Notes: a model not told the origin generated them from the letters alone. Positions 34,662 to 44,009 are shown, numbered from the stretch's first letter. The stretch: 64,000 nt of DNA from Streptomyces sp. NBC_00414 (GCF_036038375.1 NZ_CP107935.1:7378001-7442000); one strand, 5' to 3'. Translations and numbers: made by a program.

Positions 34662-36752
34662 TCACAGGCTCAGCTCCGGGTGCAGCCGGTCCAGGGTCCA
34701 CACCTGCCGTCGCCGGGCGGACACCGCGGTGAGCGCGAGGGCTCCCAGGGTGAACGCGGTGAGGACGGCGCACGCCTGCCAGACCGGCCCCAGACCGCCG
34801 CCCGTGATGAGCCTGCGCAGGGCGTCGACGACGTGACTCATCGGCATGAAGGGGTGGATCGCGTTGAAGAGGGCCGGGCTGGTCTGCACGGGGTACGTGC
34901 CGCCGGCCGAGGTCAGCTGGAGCATCAGGAGCGCGAGGACGAGGATGCGGCCGGCCGCTCCGAAGCGCGCGTTCAGCCACTGCACGATCGCCGAGAAGCA
35001 GCCCGTCACCAGGAACAGGAAGGCCACCGTCCCGGTCGCCCGTACCGCCTCCAGGCCGATCGCCCAGTGCAGTACGGACATCAGCGCGACCGTCTGGAGC
35101 ACTCCCAGGGCGGCCACCGGCAGCCAGCCCGCCAGCGCGATCCGCCAGGCGGGAGCGCCCGCGGCGAGCGCGCGCCGGTTGAGCGGCGGGATCAGCATGT
35201 AGGCGACCATCGCGCCCACCCACAGGGACAGCGGAATGAAGTACGGGGCGAAACCGGTGCCGTAGTTGGGTGCCTTGTGCAGGTCCTTCGAAGCGAGCTG
35301 TACGGGGTCGGCCATGACCTCGGTGCGCCGGTCGCGGTCCTTCTTGTCGTAGTCCGGGATCTTTCCGGCGCCGTCGTGGAGCCCGCCGGCGAGCTTCCCC
35401 GAGCCGTCGACGAGCTTGTACATGCCCCCTTCGAGGTCGTTCGCGCCCGTCCCGAGCCTGCCGATCCCGCTGTCGAGGTCGGTGGCGCCCTTCTCGGCCG
35501 TGCCGAGGCCCGTGTGCAGGGTCTTGGCACCCTTGGCGACCTTCCCGGCCCCCTTGTTGAGCTCGTTGATCTTCGCGACGGACGTGGCGAGGTCCTCGGA
35601 CAGGTGCGGCGAGCGGCCGGCCAGCGCCCGGGCCTGCTTCTCCAGGGTGGCCAGGTGCTTGTCGAGCGAGGTCAGATCGCCGTTCTGGTCGGCCACCAGC
35701 GTGTCGACGTCGTCGGCGACCTTCGCCACGTCGACGGCCGCGTCCCTGGCCTTCTTCAGGTCCGGACAGGCGGCGTCGGGCAGTGGCAGGTCCTGGTCCT
35801 CGCAGCGCGCCTTGTAGACGCCGTTCAGCGTGTCGGAGGCGGTGTGCGCCCCCTTGGCGGCGGCGGGAGCCGTCTTCGCCAGCGTGTCGAGGTTGCCGCG
35901 GATCGCCGAGGCGGAGTCCGCGACGAGCCGGGCGGTGTCGCCGATCTCCTTCTCGTTGCCCTTCAGGAAGGGCCCCACGTTGTCCGCGACGCCGTTGACC
36001 TTGTCCGCGAGGGTCTGCGTGCCCTCGGAGACCTGCCGCGACCCGTCCTCCAGGTCGCCCGCGCCCGTGTCGAGCTTCTTCAGACCGGCGGAGAGCTTGC
36101 CGCTGCCCCTCTCGGCGTCCGCGAGGCCGTCCGCGAGGTCCTTGGAGCCCTTCTTGGCCTTCCCGATCCCGCCCTTGAGGGTGTCGGCCCCCTCGGCGGC
36201 CTTCTCGGTCTTCCCGTGGATGTCGGAGAACGACACGTAGATCTTGTCGAGGAACGACCGGGACGCCTTGGTCGAGGCGGCCGTGCGCACCTCGCTGAAC
36301 ACCGTCCGCGAGATCTGCCCGACGATGTAGTTGTTCGCGTCGTTCGTACGCACCTGGAGGGCGCCCGTCTCCGGGGAGTCGCCCGAGCTGGAGGCGATCC
36401 TCCTGCTGAAGTCGGTCGGCATGGTCAGCGACAGGTAGTAATCGCCGTTCTCGACACCCTCGCGGGCCTCGGCGGCGCTCACCTCGTGCCACTCGAACGT
36501 GTCGCTCCTGTGCAGCCCCTTGGTGATCTCGTCGCCCAGCACGATCTTCTTGTCGGCGGCGGTGGCTCCCCGGTCGTCGTTCACCAGCGCCACGGGGATG
36601 CGGTCCAGACGGCCGTAAGGGTCCCAGAACGACCACAGGTAGAGGGCGCCGTACAGCAGGGGCAGCAGCAGGAGCGCGGCCAGCGCCGCACGCGGGAGCC
36701 TGCCCCTGCCGAAGCGCCTGAGCTCAAGCGCGGCCAGTTTCGGCGAGCGCAT
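34662..36752 (-). CDS. YhgE/Pip-family membrane export protein
   Basis: 696 residues. It has one N-terminal transmembrane helix (about 21-43), a large extracytoplasmic region (about 50-480) with repeated helical units rich in Gly/Lys/Asp/Leu (DLADGLADAERGSGKL, GAGDLEDGSRQVSEGTQ, and similar YhgE repeats), then five to six C-terminal helices from about 490. This is the phage-infection-protein/YhgE layout, related to ABC-2 type permeases and MmpL-like proteins. It overlaps the upstream ATPase gene by 29 bases and precedes the TetR gene, so it is probably the permease half of an exporter. The substrate is unknown. Confidence 0.88.
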   Translation of the reverse strand: MRSPKLAALELRRFGRGRLPRAALAALLLLPLLYGALYLWSFWDPYGRLDRIPVALVNDDRGATAADKKIVLGDEITKGLHRSDTFEWHEVSAAEAREGVENGDYYLSLTMPTDFSRRIASSSGDSPETGALQVRTNDANNYIVGQISRTVFSEVRTAASTKASRSFLDKIYVSFSDIHGKTEKAAEGADTLKGGIGKAKKGSKDLADGLADAERGSGKLSAGLKKLDTGAGDLEDGSRQVSEGTQTLADKVNGVADNVGPFLKGNEKEIGDTARLVADSASAIRGNLDTLAKTAPAAAKGAHTASDTLNGVYKARCEDQDLPLPDAACPDLKKARDAAVDVAKVADDVDTLVADQNGDLTSLDKHLATLEKQARALAGRSPHLSEDLATSVAKINELNKGAGKVAKGAKTLHTGLGTAEKGATDLDSGIGRLGTGANDLEGGMYKLVDGSGKLAGGLHDGAGKIPDYDKKDRDRRTEVMADPVQLASKDLHKAPNYGTGFAPYFIPLSLWVGAMVAYMLIPPLNRRALAAGAPAWRIALAGWLPVAALGVLQTVALMSVLHWAIGLEAVRATGTVAFLFLVTGCFSAIVQWLNARFGAAGRILVLALLMLQLTSAGGTYPVQTSPALFNAIHPFMPMSHVVDALRRLITGGGLGPVWQACAVLTAFTLGALALTAVSARRRQVWTLDRLHPELSL

Positions 36753-37509
36753 CCACCGTCTCCTTGTCGTCGTCGTGGTCGTCGTGCCGGTCCCGGTCGT
36801 GGGCCGGTGTGTCGGCGGATGCCGTGGACACCACGACCGCGTCCTCGGGGGCCTCGCTGCACACGGCCACGACCGTGGTCCCGGCCTCGGTCAGCGAGCG
36901 CAGCAGCGCCCAGACCTCGGTCCGTTCGGCGTCCGAGAGCTTCAGGTCGGTGTCGTCGATGCCGAGCAGCCGGGGGCGGCCGATCAGGGCGAGGGCCACC
37001 GACAGTCGCAGCGCCTCCAGGCGTTCCAGGTCGCGGACGGCGGTCCTGGAGCCCTTGGGCAGCGCCTCCCGGTCGAGCCCGGCGGCGGCCAGCGCGCTGT
37101 CGACCCGCAGCCGAGCCTCCGTCAGCCGCTCCCGGCGGGGCCGCAGCAGCCCGCGTACGGGGCCGCCGAACCGCCGCTGGAGCAGCGCACGCTCCCGGAG
37201 GTGCTCGGCGACGGACAGGGCGGGTTCCAGGTCGGTGACGCCGGGCACATGGGCCAGCGCGCTGCACCGGCGGACCGCCGCCATCTGCTTCGGCAGCTCG
37301 GACCGACCCACTCGCGCGTGTCCCTCGGTGGGCTTCATCCGCCCGGTGAGGGCCATCAGCAGGCAGGTACGGCCGGAGCCCGAGGGCCCCTCGATCGCGA
37401 TCAGCGAGCCGGGCTCCGCGTCGACGTCCACGCCGCGGAACGCCCAGCCGCGAGGCCCCTTGAGCCCGAAGTCCTCGGCCGTGACGCCGAGTCCGTGCGG
37501 ACCGTCCAC
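36724..37509 (-). CDS. ABC-transporter ATPase-like protein with degenerate catalytic motifs
   Basis: About 261 residues. The overall fold of an ABC nucleotide-binding domain is recognisable, with IAIEGPSGSGRTCLL as Walker A and RLLGIDDTDLKLSD as Walker B, and a C-terminal Asp/His-rich tail. Key residues differ: Walker A has Arg in place of Lys, the LSGGQ signature is replaced by DLERLEALRL, the Walker B catalytic Glu is Asp, and the switch His is Ser (VCSEAPED). It may bind but hardly hydrolyse ATP. GTG 37509 or 37521 are both possible starts. It is the first gene of the operon with the YhgE/Pip protein. Confidence 0.72.
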   Translation of the reverse strand: MDGPHGLGVTAEDFGLKGPRGWAFRGVDVDAEPGSLIAIEGPSGSGRTCLLMALTGRMKPTEGHARVGRSELPKQMAAVRRCSALAHVPGVTDLEPALSVAEHLRERALLQRRFGGPVRGLLRPRRERLTEARLRVDSALAAAGLDREALPKGSRTAVRDLERLEALRLSVALALIGRPRLLGIDDTDLKLSDAERTEVWALLRSLTEAGTTVVAVCSEAPEDAVVVSTASADTPAHDRDRHDDHDDDKETVDALAETGRA

Positions 37510-37561
37510 AACTTCCCCCACCCTCCGGATCCTTGAACCGGTTGAGCCGTAATATTTTTGA

Positions 37562-37575
37562 ACTGACTGGTCAGT
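37562..37575. promoter_or_regulatory. TetR-type operator ACTGACTGGTCAGT overlapping the operon promoter
   Basis: The half-sites ACTGAC and GTCAGT are a perfect inverted repeat with a two-base centre, the TGACnnGTCA pattern common to TetR-family operators. On the minus strand it lies between TTGCAC (a -35 candidate) and AATATT (a -10 candidate 17 bases on), so binding would block RNA polymerase. It is about 55 bases upstream of the ATPase gene of the operon that ends with tetR. Confidence 0.75.
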
Positions 37576-37710
37576 GCAAAAACTACTCCGAACCTGTGAG
37601 TGAAGCAAAAGCCCAGGTCAGAACGGATTGTCAGTGGCATACCGCACGATAGGCACATACGGCACTCCCCGTCGGGGGCGTGCTGTCACACAGACGACCG
37701 GAGGTTCGTC

Positions 37711-38304
37711 ATGGCCAGTTCTTCCGCAGCCGCCGCCCGTCGGCGCCGCGCCACCGGCCCTGCCCCCTCACTGACCGGACCGGCGAGCGACGTGCACCCC
37801 GTGCTCCGCCGCGCCACGGCCCCACCCGCCGCCCTCGATCTGCTCGCCCAGGCCCGCGCCGGACTCGACGAGGCGGCCCTGCTGGAAATGCCCAACGACC
37901 GGTACGCGACGGCCCACCTGGCCGCCCTGCGCACCGCCGCCGCCGTGCTCGCCGCCCGCGGCCGGCCCGAGACGAGCGAGAGGCGCCGGGCCAAGATCCG
38001 GAGCGCCTGGGAAGTGCTGCCCGAGATAGCGCCCGAACTCGCGGAGTGGAGCGTGCTGTTCGCCTCGGGCGCCCGCCGCCGCGCTCGCGCGGAGGCCGGT
38101 ATCCAGGGCGCCGCCACCAGCCGCGACGCCGACGACCTGCTGCGTGACGTGGCGATGTTCCTCCGCCTCGTCGAGCGCATGCTGGTGCTCCAGCCGGTCC
38201 TGCCCCAGCCGCGGCACGAGGGCGACCGGGGCGGCCAGGAGACCCGGCTCCCACCGGACGCCCTGGACGCCCGAGGGATACAGGACGTGCCGGACGTGGG
38301 GTGA
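37711..38304 (+). CDS. SAV_6107-family HEPN-domain protein
   Basis: 197 residues. The centre is all-helical (ALDLLAQARAGLDEAALLEMPNDRYATAHLAALRTAAAVLAARG), matching the actinobacterial SAV_6107 HEPN family. The classical HEPN RNase motif RxxxxH is not evident, so nuclease activity is uncertain. Pro/Ala-rich ends flank the domain. ATG 37711 has GGAGG upstream. It is divergent from the ATPase operon and about 180 bases upstream of the methyltransferase gene. Function unknown. Confidence 0.75.
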   Translation: MASSSAAAARRRRATGPAPSLTGPASDVHPVLRRATAPPAALDLLAQARAGLDEAALLEMPNDRYATAHLAALRTAAAVLAARGRPETSERRRAKIRSAWEVLPEIAPELAEWSVLFASGARRRARAEAGIQGAATSRDADDLLRDVAMFLRLVERMLVLQPVLPQPRHEGDRGGQETRLPPDALDARGIQDVPDVG

Positions 38305-38481
38305 CGGCGCCCGGGGCCCCGACACCGCCGTCCGTCCGGCGCGCGAGACGGGGGGCCGGGCAGCGGGCGTGAGGCAATAGGGTTGGGGACGCCTGAATCT
38401 CCCCGGCGCCGGACAGGGCGGGGGAGACATCCCGATCGCTCCGCCGTACCGAGGCGGTGCCGCGCCGAGGAGTCAACTGCC

Positions 38482-39309
38482 GTGTCGGACCCGATGCGCC
38501 CGCCCGCCTCCCACCGTCGCCCTCAACCGACGTCGCTGCGCTCCGACCCCTCTCGTCCCCGCGCTTCTCTCCGTACCGCCGTGGTCTGGGACGTTCTGAA
38601 GGACGCTCTAGACCGCCGGGTCAAGGCCACGGGCCGGGAGTCGCTGGACGTGCTCGACACAGGAGGCGGCAGCGGCAACTTCGCGGTGCCCGTGGCCCGC
38701 CTCGGCCACCGCGTCACCGTCGTGGACCCCAGCCCGAACGCGCTGTTCGCGCTGGAGCGCCGGGCCGCCGAGGCCGACGTCGCCGACCGCGTCCGGGGCG
38801 TCCAGGGCGACGCGCACGGCCTCTTCGACGTCGTCGAGCGCGGCGGCCACGACGCGGTGCTGTGCCACGGCGTCCTTGAGTACATGGACGACCCCGCCGA
38901 GGGCCTGCGCAACGCGGTCGGCGCGCTGCGCCCCGAGGGCGTCCTCAGCCTGCTCGCCGCCGGACTGGGCGGCGCCGTGCTCGCACGGGCCCTCGCAGGA
39001 CACTTCACGGAGGCCCGCCATGCCCTGAGTGACCCGGACGGCCGCTGGGGTGAGGGTGATCCCGTTCCCCACCGCTTCACGGCCGATCAGCTCACCGCCC
39101 TGGTCGAGGGCGCGGGCCTGAGAGTCGGTGCCGTGCACGGCGTACGGGTCTTCGCCGACCTGGTCCCGGGGGTCCTCGTGGACACCGAGCCGGGTGCCCT
39201 GGAAGCCCTGCTGAAACTGGAGGCCGCGGCCGCCGAACTCGCCGCCTTCCACTCTGTTGCCACGCAGCTTCATGTGCTCGGTGTGACACGGGAGTCCACC
39301 GAGGGGTGA
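38482..39309 (+). CDS. Class I SAM-dependent methyltransferase
   Basis: 275 residues. The Rossmann-type SAM site LDVLDTGGGSGNFAVPVA is followed by VTVVDPSPNALF (acidic ribose-binding residue) and DAVLCHGVLEYMDDP, which resembles SmtA/CmoM-like tRNA methyltransferases, but the substrate cannot be told. An Arg/Pro-rich leader of about 30 residues precedes the domain. GTG 38482 has GAGGAG upstream. In this position Streptomyces genomes keep the gene between the HEPN protein and DUF3040. Confidence 0.82.
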   Translation: MSDPMRPPASHRRPQPTSLRSDPSRPRASLRTAVVWDVLKDALDRRVKATGRESLDVLDTGGGSGNFAVPVARLGHRVTVVDPSPNALFALERRAAEADVADRVRGVQGDAHGLFDVVERGGHDAVLCHGVLEYMDDPAEGLRNAVGALRPEGVLSLLAAGLGGAVLARALAGHFTEARHALSDPDGRWGEGDPVPHRFTADQLTALVEGAGLRVGAVHGVRVFADLVPGVLVDTEPGALEALLKLEAAAAELAAFHSVATQLHVLGVTRESTEG

Positions 39310-39584
39310 GCCGCCACCCGCGTCGCACCGCTGATCAGGGGCGCGACAGCAGATGGAGTACGCCACAGGCCCCCCGATCGGGCGCTCGGAGCCGTATGAT
39401 CGGGGGAGGCCGTCCGGCATGACGGGCCGGTCGCTGGGGAATCTACGCCTCAGTGGATCGGAAAGCCATGGCGGGTTCCGGTTGGCGAATTGGCGCAGAG
39501 GGGCGGGTTTCACGGGGGCGATTCCCTGCCTATCCTGAAGGGGACCCCCGGTCGCCCCGGCGACTGCACGATGAGGAGGACGCC

Positions 39585-39989
39585 GTGCCGCTCTCGGAGC
39601 ACGAGCAGCGAATGCTCGAGCAGATGGAGCGAGCGCTGTACGCCGAAGATCCCAAGTTCGCGACAGCGCTTGAGGGAAGCGGGCTGCGTACGTACACCCG
39701 GCGACGGGTCTACCAGGCGGTCGCCGGCTTCCTCGTAGGTATCGCGCTCCTCATGGCCGGAATGGTCGCACAGCAGATCTGGGTCAGCGTGGTGGGTTTT
39801 CTCGTCATGCTGGGCTGCGCGGTGCTCGCCGTCACCGGTTGGCGCAAGGCTCCCAAGCCGGGTGAACAGCCCGCAGCGGGTGCGCCGGGCGCTCCGCAGA
39901 CCCGCCGTCAGGGTCGGCAGCGGCGCTCCATGATGGACCGCATCGAACAGCGCTGGCAGCGGCGCCGTGACGAGCAGGGCGGTCAGTAG
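39585..39989 (+). CDS. DUF3040 membrane protein
   Basis: 134 residues. The start VPLSEHEQRMLEQMERALYAEDPKFA is the DUF3040 hallmark, followed by two transmembrane helices (about 45-90) and a basic Gln/Arg-rich tail. Function unknown; the family is near universal in actinobacteria close to the dcw cluster. GTG 39585 has GAGGAGGA upstream. A hairpin 37 bases after the stop probably terminates it. Confidence 0.88.
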   Translation: MPLSEHEQRMLEQMERALYAEDPKFATALEGSGLRTYTRRRVYQAVAGFLVGIALLMAGMVAQQIWVSVVGFLVMLGCAVLAVTGWRKAPKPGEQPAAGAPGAPQTRRQGRQRRSMMDRIEQRWQRRRDEQGGQ

Positions 39990-40025
39990 CCCACCGGGCC
40001 TCGACCGAACAGACGCACGCGAGTG

Positions 40026-40056
40026 AGGGGCGACCACCCTTGAGGTGGCCGCCCCT
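40026..40056 (+). terminator. Hairpin after the DUF3040 gene
   Basis: AGGGGCGACCACC pairs with GGTGGCCGCCCCT (one mismatch in 13) around a short loop CTTGA. No T-run follows. Confidence 0.6.
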
Positions 40057-40200
40057 TCGGCGCGCCCGGTCGTGCTTGCCTGTCGGCGGCTCGTTCGTTC
40101 GCTGCGGGCCGGTGGGGGCTTGCCGCGCAGTTCCCCGTCCCCTGCAGGGCGCGAAGGCATACCGCAGAGGACCTGACCGCGGCGCCGCGCAGCAGACAAA

Positions 40201-40235
40201 AGGGGGTGCCCACCCGACCCGGGCAGGCACCCCCT
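40201..40235 (-). terminator. Terminator of the MoxR-DUF58-transglutaminase operon
   Basis: AGGGGGTGCC and GGCACCCCCT form a perfect 10-base stem, and on the minus strand the stem is followed by TTTGTCTG. It lies 26 bases after the transglutaminase stop codon. A copy of the GCGCAGTTCCCC repeat lies further on at about 40114-40132. Confidence 0.75.
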
Positions 40236-40260
40236 CCGGCTCTGTCGGCCGGGTCGTTCC

Positions 40261-42657
40261 TCAGCCGCTGCCCTGTCCCGACGGCCGGCGCAGGGCCGTC
40301 GTCCAGCGGGCCGCGGCCCGGGACTTCAGCGCGGTCCAGCTCTCGGAGAACGCCCACGCCACCCGTACGGCCGAGCGCGGTGCGAGCAGTGCGCGCAGGC
40401 GCGTACGACGGTCGGCCGTGGACCGCAGACCCGCGATCAGCCGGCGTGCGTCATCGCCCAGACCCGCGGTCGGCCGGGGCCGTGGCGCGTACAGAACCTG
40501 CTCCACCGCGTCGGCGACCCGGTGGACGGAGGCCACCGCCTCCTGATCGAGCTGTCCGATACGGGCGATCCGGGCCGCCGCCGTGCGCGGCGTCTGCGAG
40601 TCGTCGGGCGCGATGCCGAAGTCCCACGCCGTATCGCTCACCTCCTGCCAGGCCGCCAATGTGGCCGCCGCGGCGTCCGCCTCGGTCCGGCCGTGTGCAC
40701 CGAGCCGCACCGATCGGGCCCGCAGCCGCCACAGCATCGGCAGCAGCGGTATCGCGAGCACGGCCAGCCCGGCCAGCGTGAGTCCCAGGATCAGGAACCA
40801 CGGCGGGCCGCCGTTCGTCGCCCCGAACGCCGCCTGCGGGGTCTCGCTGCCGCAGAACGGGTCCAGCTTCTTCTCGGCCGCCGAGCAGGTCTCACTGCCC
40901 GACGGCTCGGCGGAGGGCGCCGAGGACGAGGAGCGTGACGGCACGTCCGCGTCGGGGATCGTGGTGCCGGGCGTGTCCGTGCGGGTGTACTCGGGAACCG
41001 AGCCCCGGTTCGGAGTCGGCTCGAAGCGGGTCCAGCCCACGCCCTCGAAGTACAGCTCGGGCCAGGCGTGCGCGTCCCGCAGCCCCACCGACATCGTGCC
41101 GTCCGACTTGGGCGAACCAGGGGTGAAGCCCACCGCGACGCGGGCCGGTATGCCCAGCGTGCGGGCCATGGAGGCCATCGCGAAGGAGAAGTGGACGCAG
41201 AAGCCCTCCTTGTCCCTGAGGAAGCGCGCTATCGCCTGGGACCCGCTGCCGACCTTGACCTCCGTGTCGTACGTGAAGCCGCCCTCCAGGGCGAACCAGT
41301 CCTGCAGCTTCACCGCGCGCTCGTAGTCGGTGGCCGCGTCCTGCGTGATCCGCCGTGCCGTGTCGGCCACCACCGGCGGCAGTGAGTTCGGCACCCTGGT
41401 GAACTCGCGCTTCAGCACCTCCGGCGCCTCGGGCGCGTTCGCGAGCTGCTCCGCGGTCGGCTGCACGATCAGGGACCTGACCGTGTACTCCTGGCCGCGG
41501 GTCGTCTGGCCGTGGTCGCCGACGAGCGTGCGCCCGACGGGCTCGAACCGCCACTTGCCGTTGATCCCCACCTGGCTGGCCGGGTAAGGCATCGGCAGCC
41601 AGTCCTGCGCGTACCAGTCGGCGGCCGAGATACGTGTCTGCACCTCGGTGCGCCGGACGTCGTCGGCGAGACCGGGCGGTGTCGGGAACGACCCCGGCAC
41701 GTCCTCGACATGCCGCTTGGCCGGCTTCCACGCCGTGCCGTCGAACTCGTCGAGCGAGACGATCCGCAGATAGAGGTTCTGCGTCTCCTCGGAGTTGGTG
41801 CGGTAGGACATGACCTCGCGGTCCTCGTCCACGTTCAGGCTGTCGCTGAGCGAGACCAGGGGATTCACCGCGGAGATCGTGTTGCCCCTGCCCGAGCCCG
41901 CGGCCACGCCGGTCCGGGCGGCGTCCAGCAGCCCGCCGTCGAGCGCGGGCAGGGCGAGCGGGACGACCAGCGCGATACCGAGCGCGACGGCACCGATACG
42001 CCGTCCCGTACGGACCGGCGCGCTCGCGCTGTCCGAGGGATCCCCGCCCGGTGTGCGGGGCCCGCCGCCGAAGACCCGGCCCCACTGCGAGAGCCGGTCA
42101 CGGCCCTCGGCCAGCAGCAGCACCAGATAGCCGGTGGCCGCCAGCAGGAACCAGACCCAGCCGGCGCCGCCGTCCGCGAGACCCGCGGCGACGGAGTACA
42201 GCGCGAGCAGCGGCAGGCCCGCGGGGGCGGCGCTGCGGAACGTCACCGCGAGCGCGTCCACCGCGAGTCCGATCACCAGGACTCCGCCGACCATCATCAG
42301 ACGGATGCCGTCGGACAGCGGGGCCGGGATCGAGTACCGGCTGACGTCGTTCGTGCCCGCCTCCAGCAGGTCACCGAAGTAACGGAACACCTCGGGGCCG
42401 GGCAGCAGCCCGGCGATGGCCTGCTCCCGGGCGAACGACAGCGTCAGCAGCATCAGGGTCACCAACGCCTGCACCCCGATCGTCAGCGGCCGTGCGAGCG
42501 GCACCCGGCGGGCCGCCGCGCCCACCCCGGTCTGTATCGCGAGCAGGAACGCCGCCTGCAGGAACCAGGTCGCCGGATCGACCAGCGGCAGCAGTGCGCA
42601 GGACGCCATGAGGGTCGCCGCCATGGCGCACAGCGCGAGTCGCGCGCGCCCGCTCAT
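40261..42657 (-). CDS. TgpA/DUF3488-type membrane transglutaminase-like protein
   Basis: 798 residues. About six N-terminal membrane helices (1-225) are followed by an extracytoplasmic transglutaminase-like domain with catalytic Cys in GFCVHFSFAM (near 485), His in RDAHAWPELYF and Asp/Glu region TRFEPTPNRG. A Ser/Thr/Pro-rich linker, a further helix near 625 and a cytoplasmic DUF4129-like tail complete it. ATG 42657 overlaps the DUF58 stop by four bases; longer readings upstream are not credible. The MoxR-DUF58-transglutaminase set is a recurrent bacterial operon thought to act on cell-surface proteins, but its substrate is unknown. Confidence 0.88.
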   Translation of the reverse strand: MSGRARLALCAMAATLMASCALLPLVDPATWFLQAAFLLAIQTGVGAAARRVPLARPLTIGVQALVTLMLLTLSFAREQAIAGLLPGPEVFRYFGDLLEAGTNDVSRYSIPAPLSDGIRLMMVGGVLVIGLAVDALAVTFRSAAPAGLPLLALYSVAAGLADGGAGWVWFLLAATGYLVLLLAEGRDRLSQWGRVFGGGPRTPGGDPSDSASAPVRTGRRIGAVALGIALVVPLALPALDGGLLDAARTGVAAGSGRGNTISAVNPLVSLSDSLNVDEDREVMSYRTNSEETQNLYLRIVSLDEFDGTAWKPAKRHVEDVPGSFPTPPGLADDVRRTEVQTRISAADWYAQDWLPMPYPASQVGINGKWRFEPVGRTLVGDHGQTTRGQEYTVRSLIVQPTAEQLANAPEAPEVLKREFTRVPNSLPPVVADTARRITQDAATDYERAVKLQDWFALEGGFTYDTEVKVGSGSQAIARFLRDKEGFCVHFSFAMASMARTLGIPARVAVGFTPGSPKSDGTMSVGLRDAHAWPELYFEGVGWTRFEPTPNRGSVPEYTRTDTPGTTIPDADVPSRSSSSAPSAEPSGSETCSAAEKKLDPFCGSETPQAAFGATNGGPPWFLILGLTLAGLAVLAIPLLPMLWRLRARSVRLGAHGRTEADAAAATLAAWQEVSDTAWDFGIAPDDSQTPRTAAARIARIGQLDQEAVASVHRVADAVEQVLYAPRPRPTAGLGDDARRLIAGLRSTADRRTRLRALLAPRSAVRVAWAFSESWTALKSRAAARWTTALRRPSGQGSG

Positions 42658-44009
42658 GAGCCACCGCCTCCCGCCGTGCTGCCCGTCGACGCGACCCCGT
42701 TGCGCTGTCGGTCGGCCTCCCGCCACAGGTCGGCCAGGCCCACGCCCGGCGGGACGGCCACAGCGGTCCAGCCCGCCTCGCGCAGCATCCGAAGCCGCTC
42801 CTCGCCCTGTTCGTCCGCGGCGCCCTGCACCCATGCCCCGCTGTCCAGCAGGAAGGCGATCGCCCCGCCGCTGCGCTGGCGCATCTTGGCGAGCACCGTC
42901 GCCTGCTCCTCGTCCAGGTCGCCGAGGAAGGCGACCAGCAGCCCTTCGTTGCCACCGCGCAGCACGTCGTAGGCCAGCGACAGGCCCGTACCGTCGGAGT
43001 GGTCGATCACCGCGAGGGTGTCCATCATCAGTCCCGCCGCGTCCGCCGACTCCTGGCTCGCCCCGGCGAACCCGTCGGCGCCCTCGCCCGGCACCGACGT
43101 ACCGGTGTCGGTCAACAGGCGCACGGAAAAGCCCCGTTCGAGCATGTGCACCAGCGTCGACGCCGCGCCCGACACGGCCCACTCGAAGGCCGAGTCCGGG
43201 CCCGCGCCGTCGAAGGCGATGCCCCGGGTGTCGAGGAGCACCGTGCAGCGCGACCGCTGCGGCTGCTCCTCGCGGCGCACCATCAGCTCGCCGTACCGGG
43301 CGGTCAGCCGCCAGTGGACCCGGCGCAGGTCGTCGCCGTAGCGGTACCCGCGCGGGATCACGTCGTCCTCGCCGGCCAGTGCGAGCGAGCGCTGCCGCCC
43401 GTCGCCGTACCCCTTCGCCTCACCGGTCAGCCGCACCGGCGGCAGCGCCTCCACGCGCGGGACGACCGTCAGGGTGTCGAACGTCGAGAAGGAGCGGGTC
43501 AGCTCGCACATGCCGAAGGGGTCGCTGAGCCGGAGCTGCAGCGGGCCCAGCGGGTATCGGCCGCGCAGGTCCGAACGCACGCGGTACGACACCTCGCGCC
43601 GGCCGACCGCCTCGACCCGGTCCAGGACGAACCGGGGCCGCGGCCCCAGCACGTACGGCACCCGGTCCTGGAGCATCAGCAGGCCGGTGGGCAGCCGCGA
43701 GACGTTGTCCATCCGCAGATGGACACGTGCCTCGGAGCCCGCCGGCACCCGCGCGGGGGAGAGCCGGCGGCTGCCGGCGACCCGGTAGCGCGTGCGGTAC
43801 AGCACCGCCGTGCAGACCAGCGGCAGCACGGCGAGCAGCAGTCCGACCCGGAGCAGATCGCTCTGCCCCAGGACGTACGCGCAGATGGCCGCCGCGATGC
43901 CGGCGGCCAGGAACGACCGCCCGCGGGTGGTGAGCCCGGCGAGGGCCGTGCGCATCCCGCCCTGGTCCTCCTGGGCCGACGCCGCGGGCATCCCCCCGCC
44001 TGTCATCAC
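42654..44009 (-). CDS. DUF58 domain membrane protein
   Basis: 451 residues. Two transmembrane helices near 35-70 are followed by a beta-rich part and the DUF58 core YRYGDDLRRVHWRLTARYGELMVRREEQ, after which a von Willebrand A-like fold shows VLLDTRG in place of the metal-binding DxSxS. These proteins partner MoxR ATPases. It overlaps the neighbouring genes by four bases on each side, so the three are translationally coupled. Confidence 0.9.
   Translation of the reverse strand: MMTGGGMPAASAQEDQGGMRTALAGLTTRGRSFLAAGIAAAICAYVLGQSDLLRVGLLLAVLPLVCTAVLYRTRYRVAGSRRLSPARVPAGSEARVHLRMDNVSRLPTGLLMLQDRVPYVLGPRPRFVLDRVEAVGRREVSYRVRSDLRGRYPLGPLQLRLSDPFGMCELTRSFSTFDTLTVVPRVEALPPVRLTGEAKGYGDGRQRSLALAGEDDVIPRGYRYGDDLRRVHWRLTARYGELMVRREEQPQRSRCTVLLDTRGIAFDGAGPDSAFEWAVSGAASTLVHMLERGFSVRLLTDTGTSVPGEGADGFAGASQESADAAGLMMDTLAVIDHSDGTGLSLAYDVLRGGNEGLLVAFLGDLDEEQATVLAKMRQRSGGAIAFLLDSGAWVQGAADEQGEERLRMLREAGWTAVAVPPGVGLADLWREADRQRNGVASTGSTAGGGGS

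Noticed and set aside
33982-36636. A single 884-codon minus-strand frame covering tetR and most of the YhgE/Pip gene
   Set aside because: Only the last 222 codons form a TetR protein; the rest is the wrong frame of the YhgE/Pip gene and has no domain.
37711-38304. HEPN toxin of a toxin-antitoxin pair
   Set aside because: There is no adjacent MNT or other antitoxin gene and no clear RxxxxH motif.
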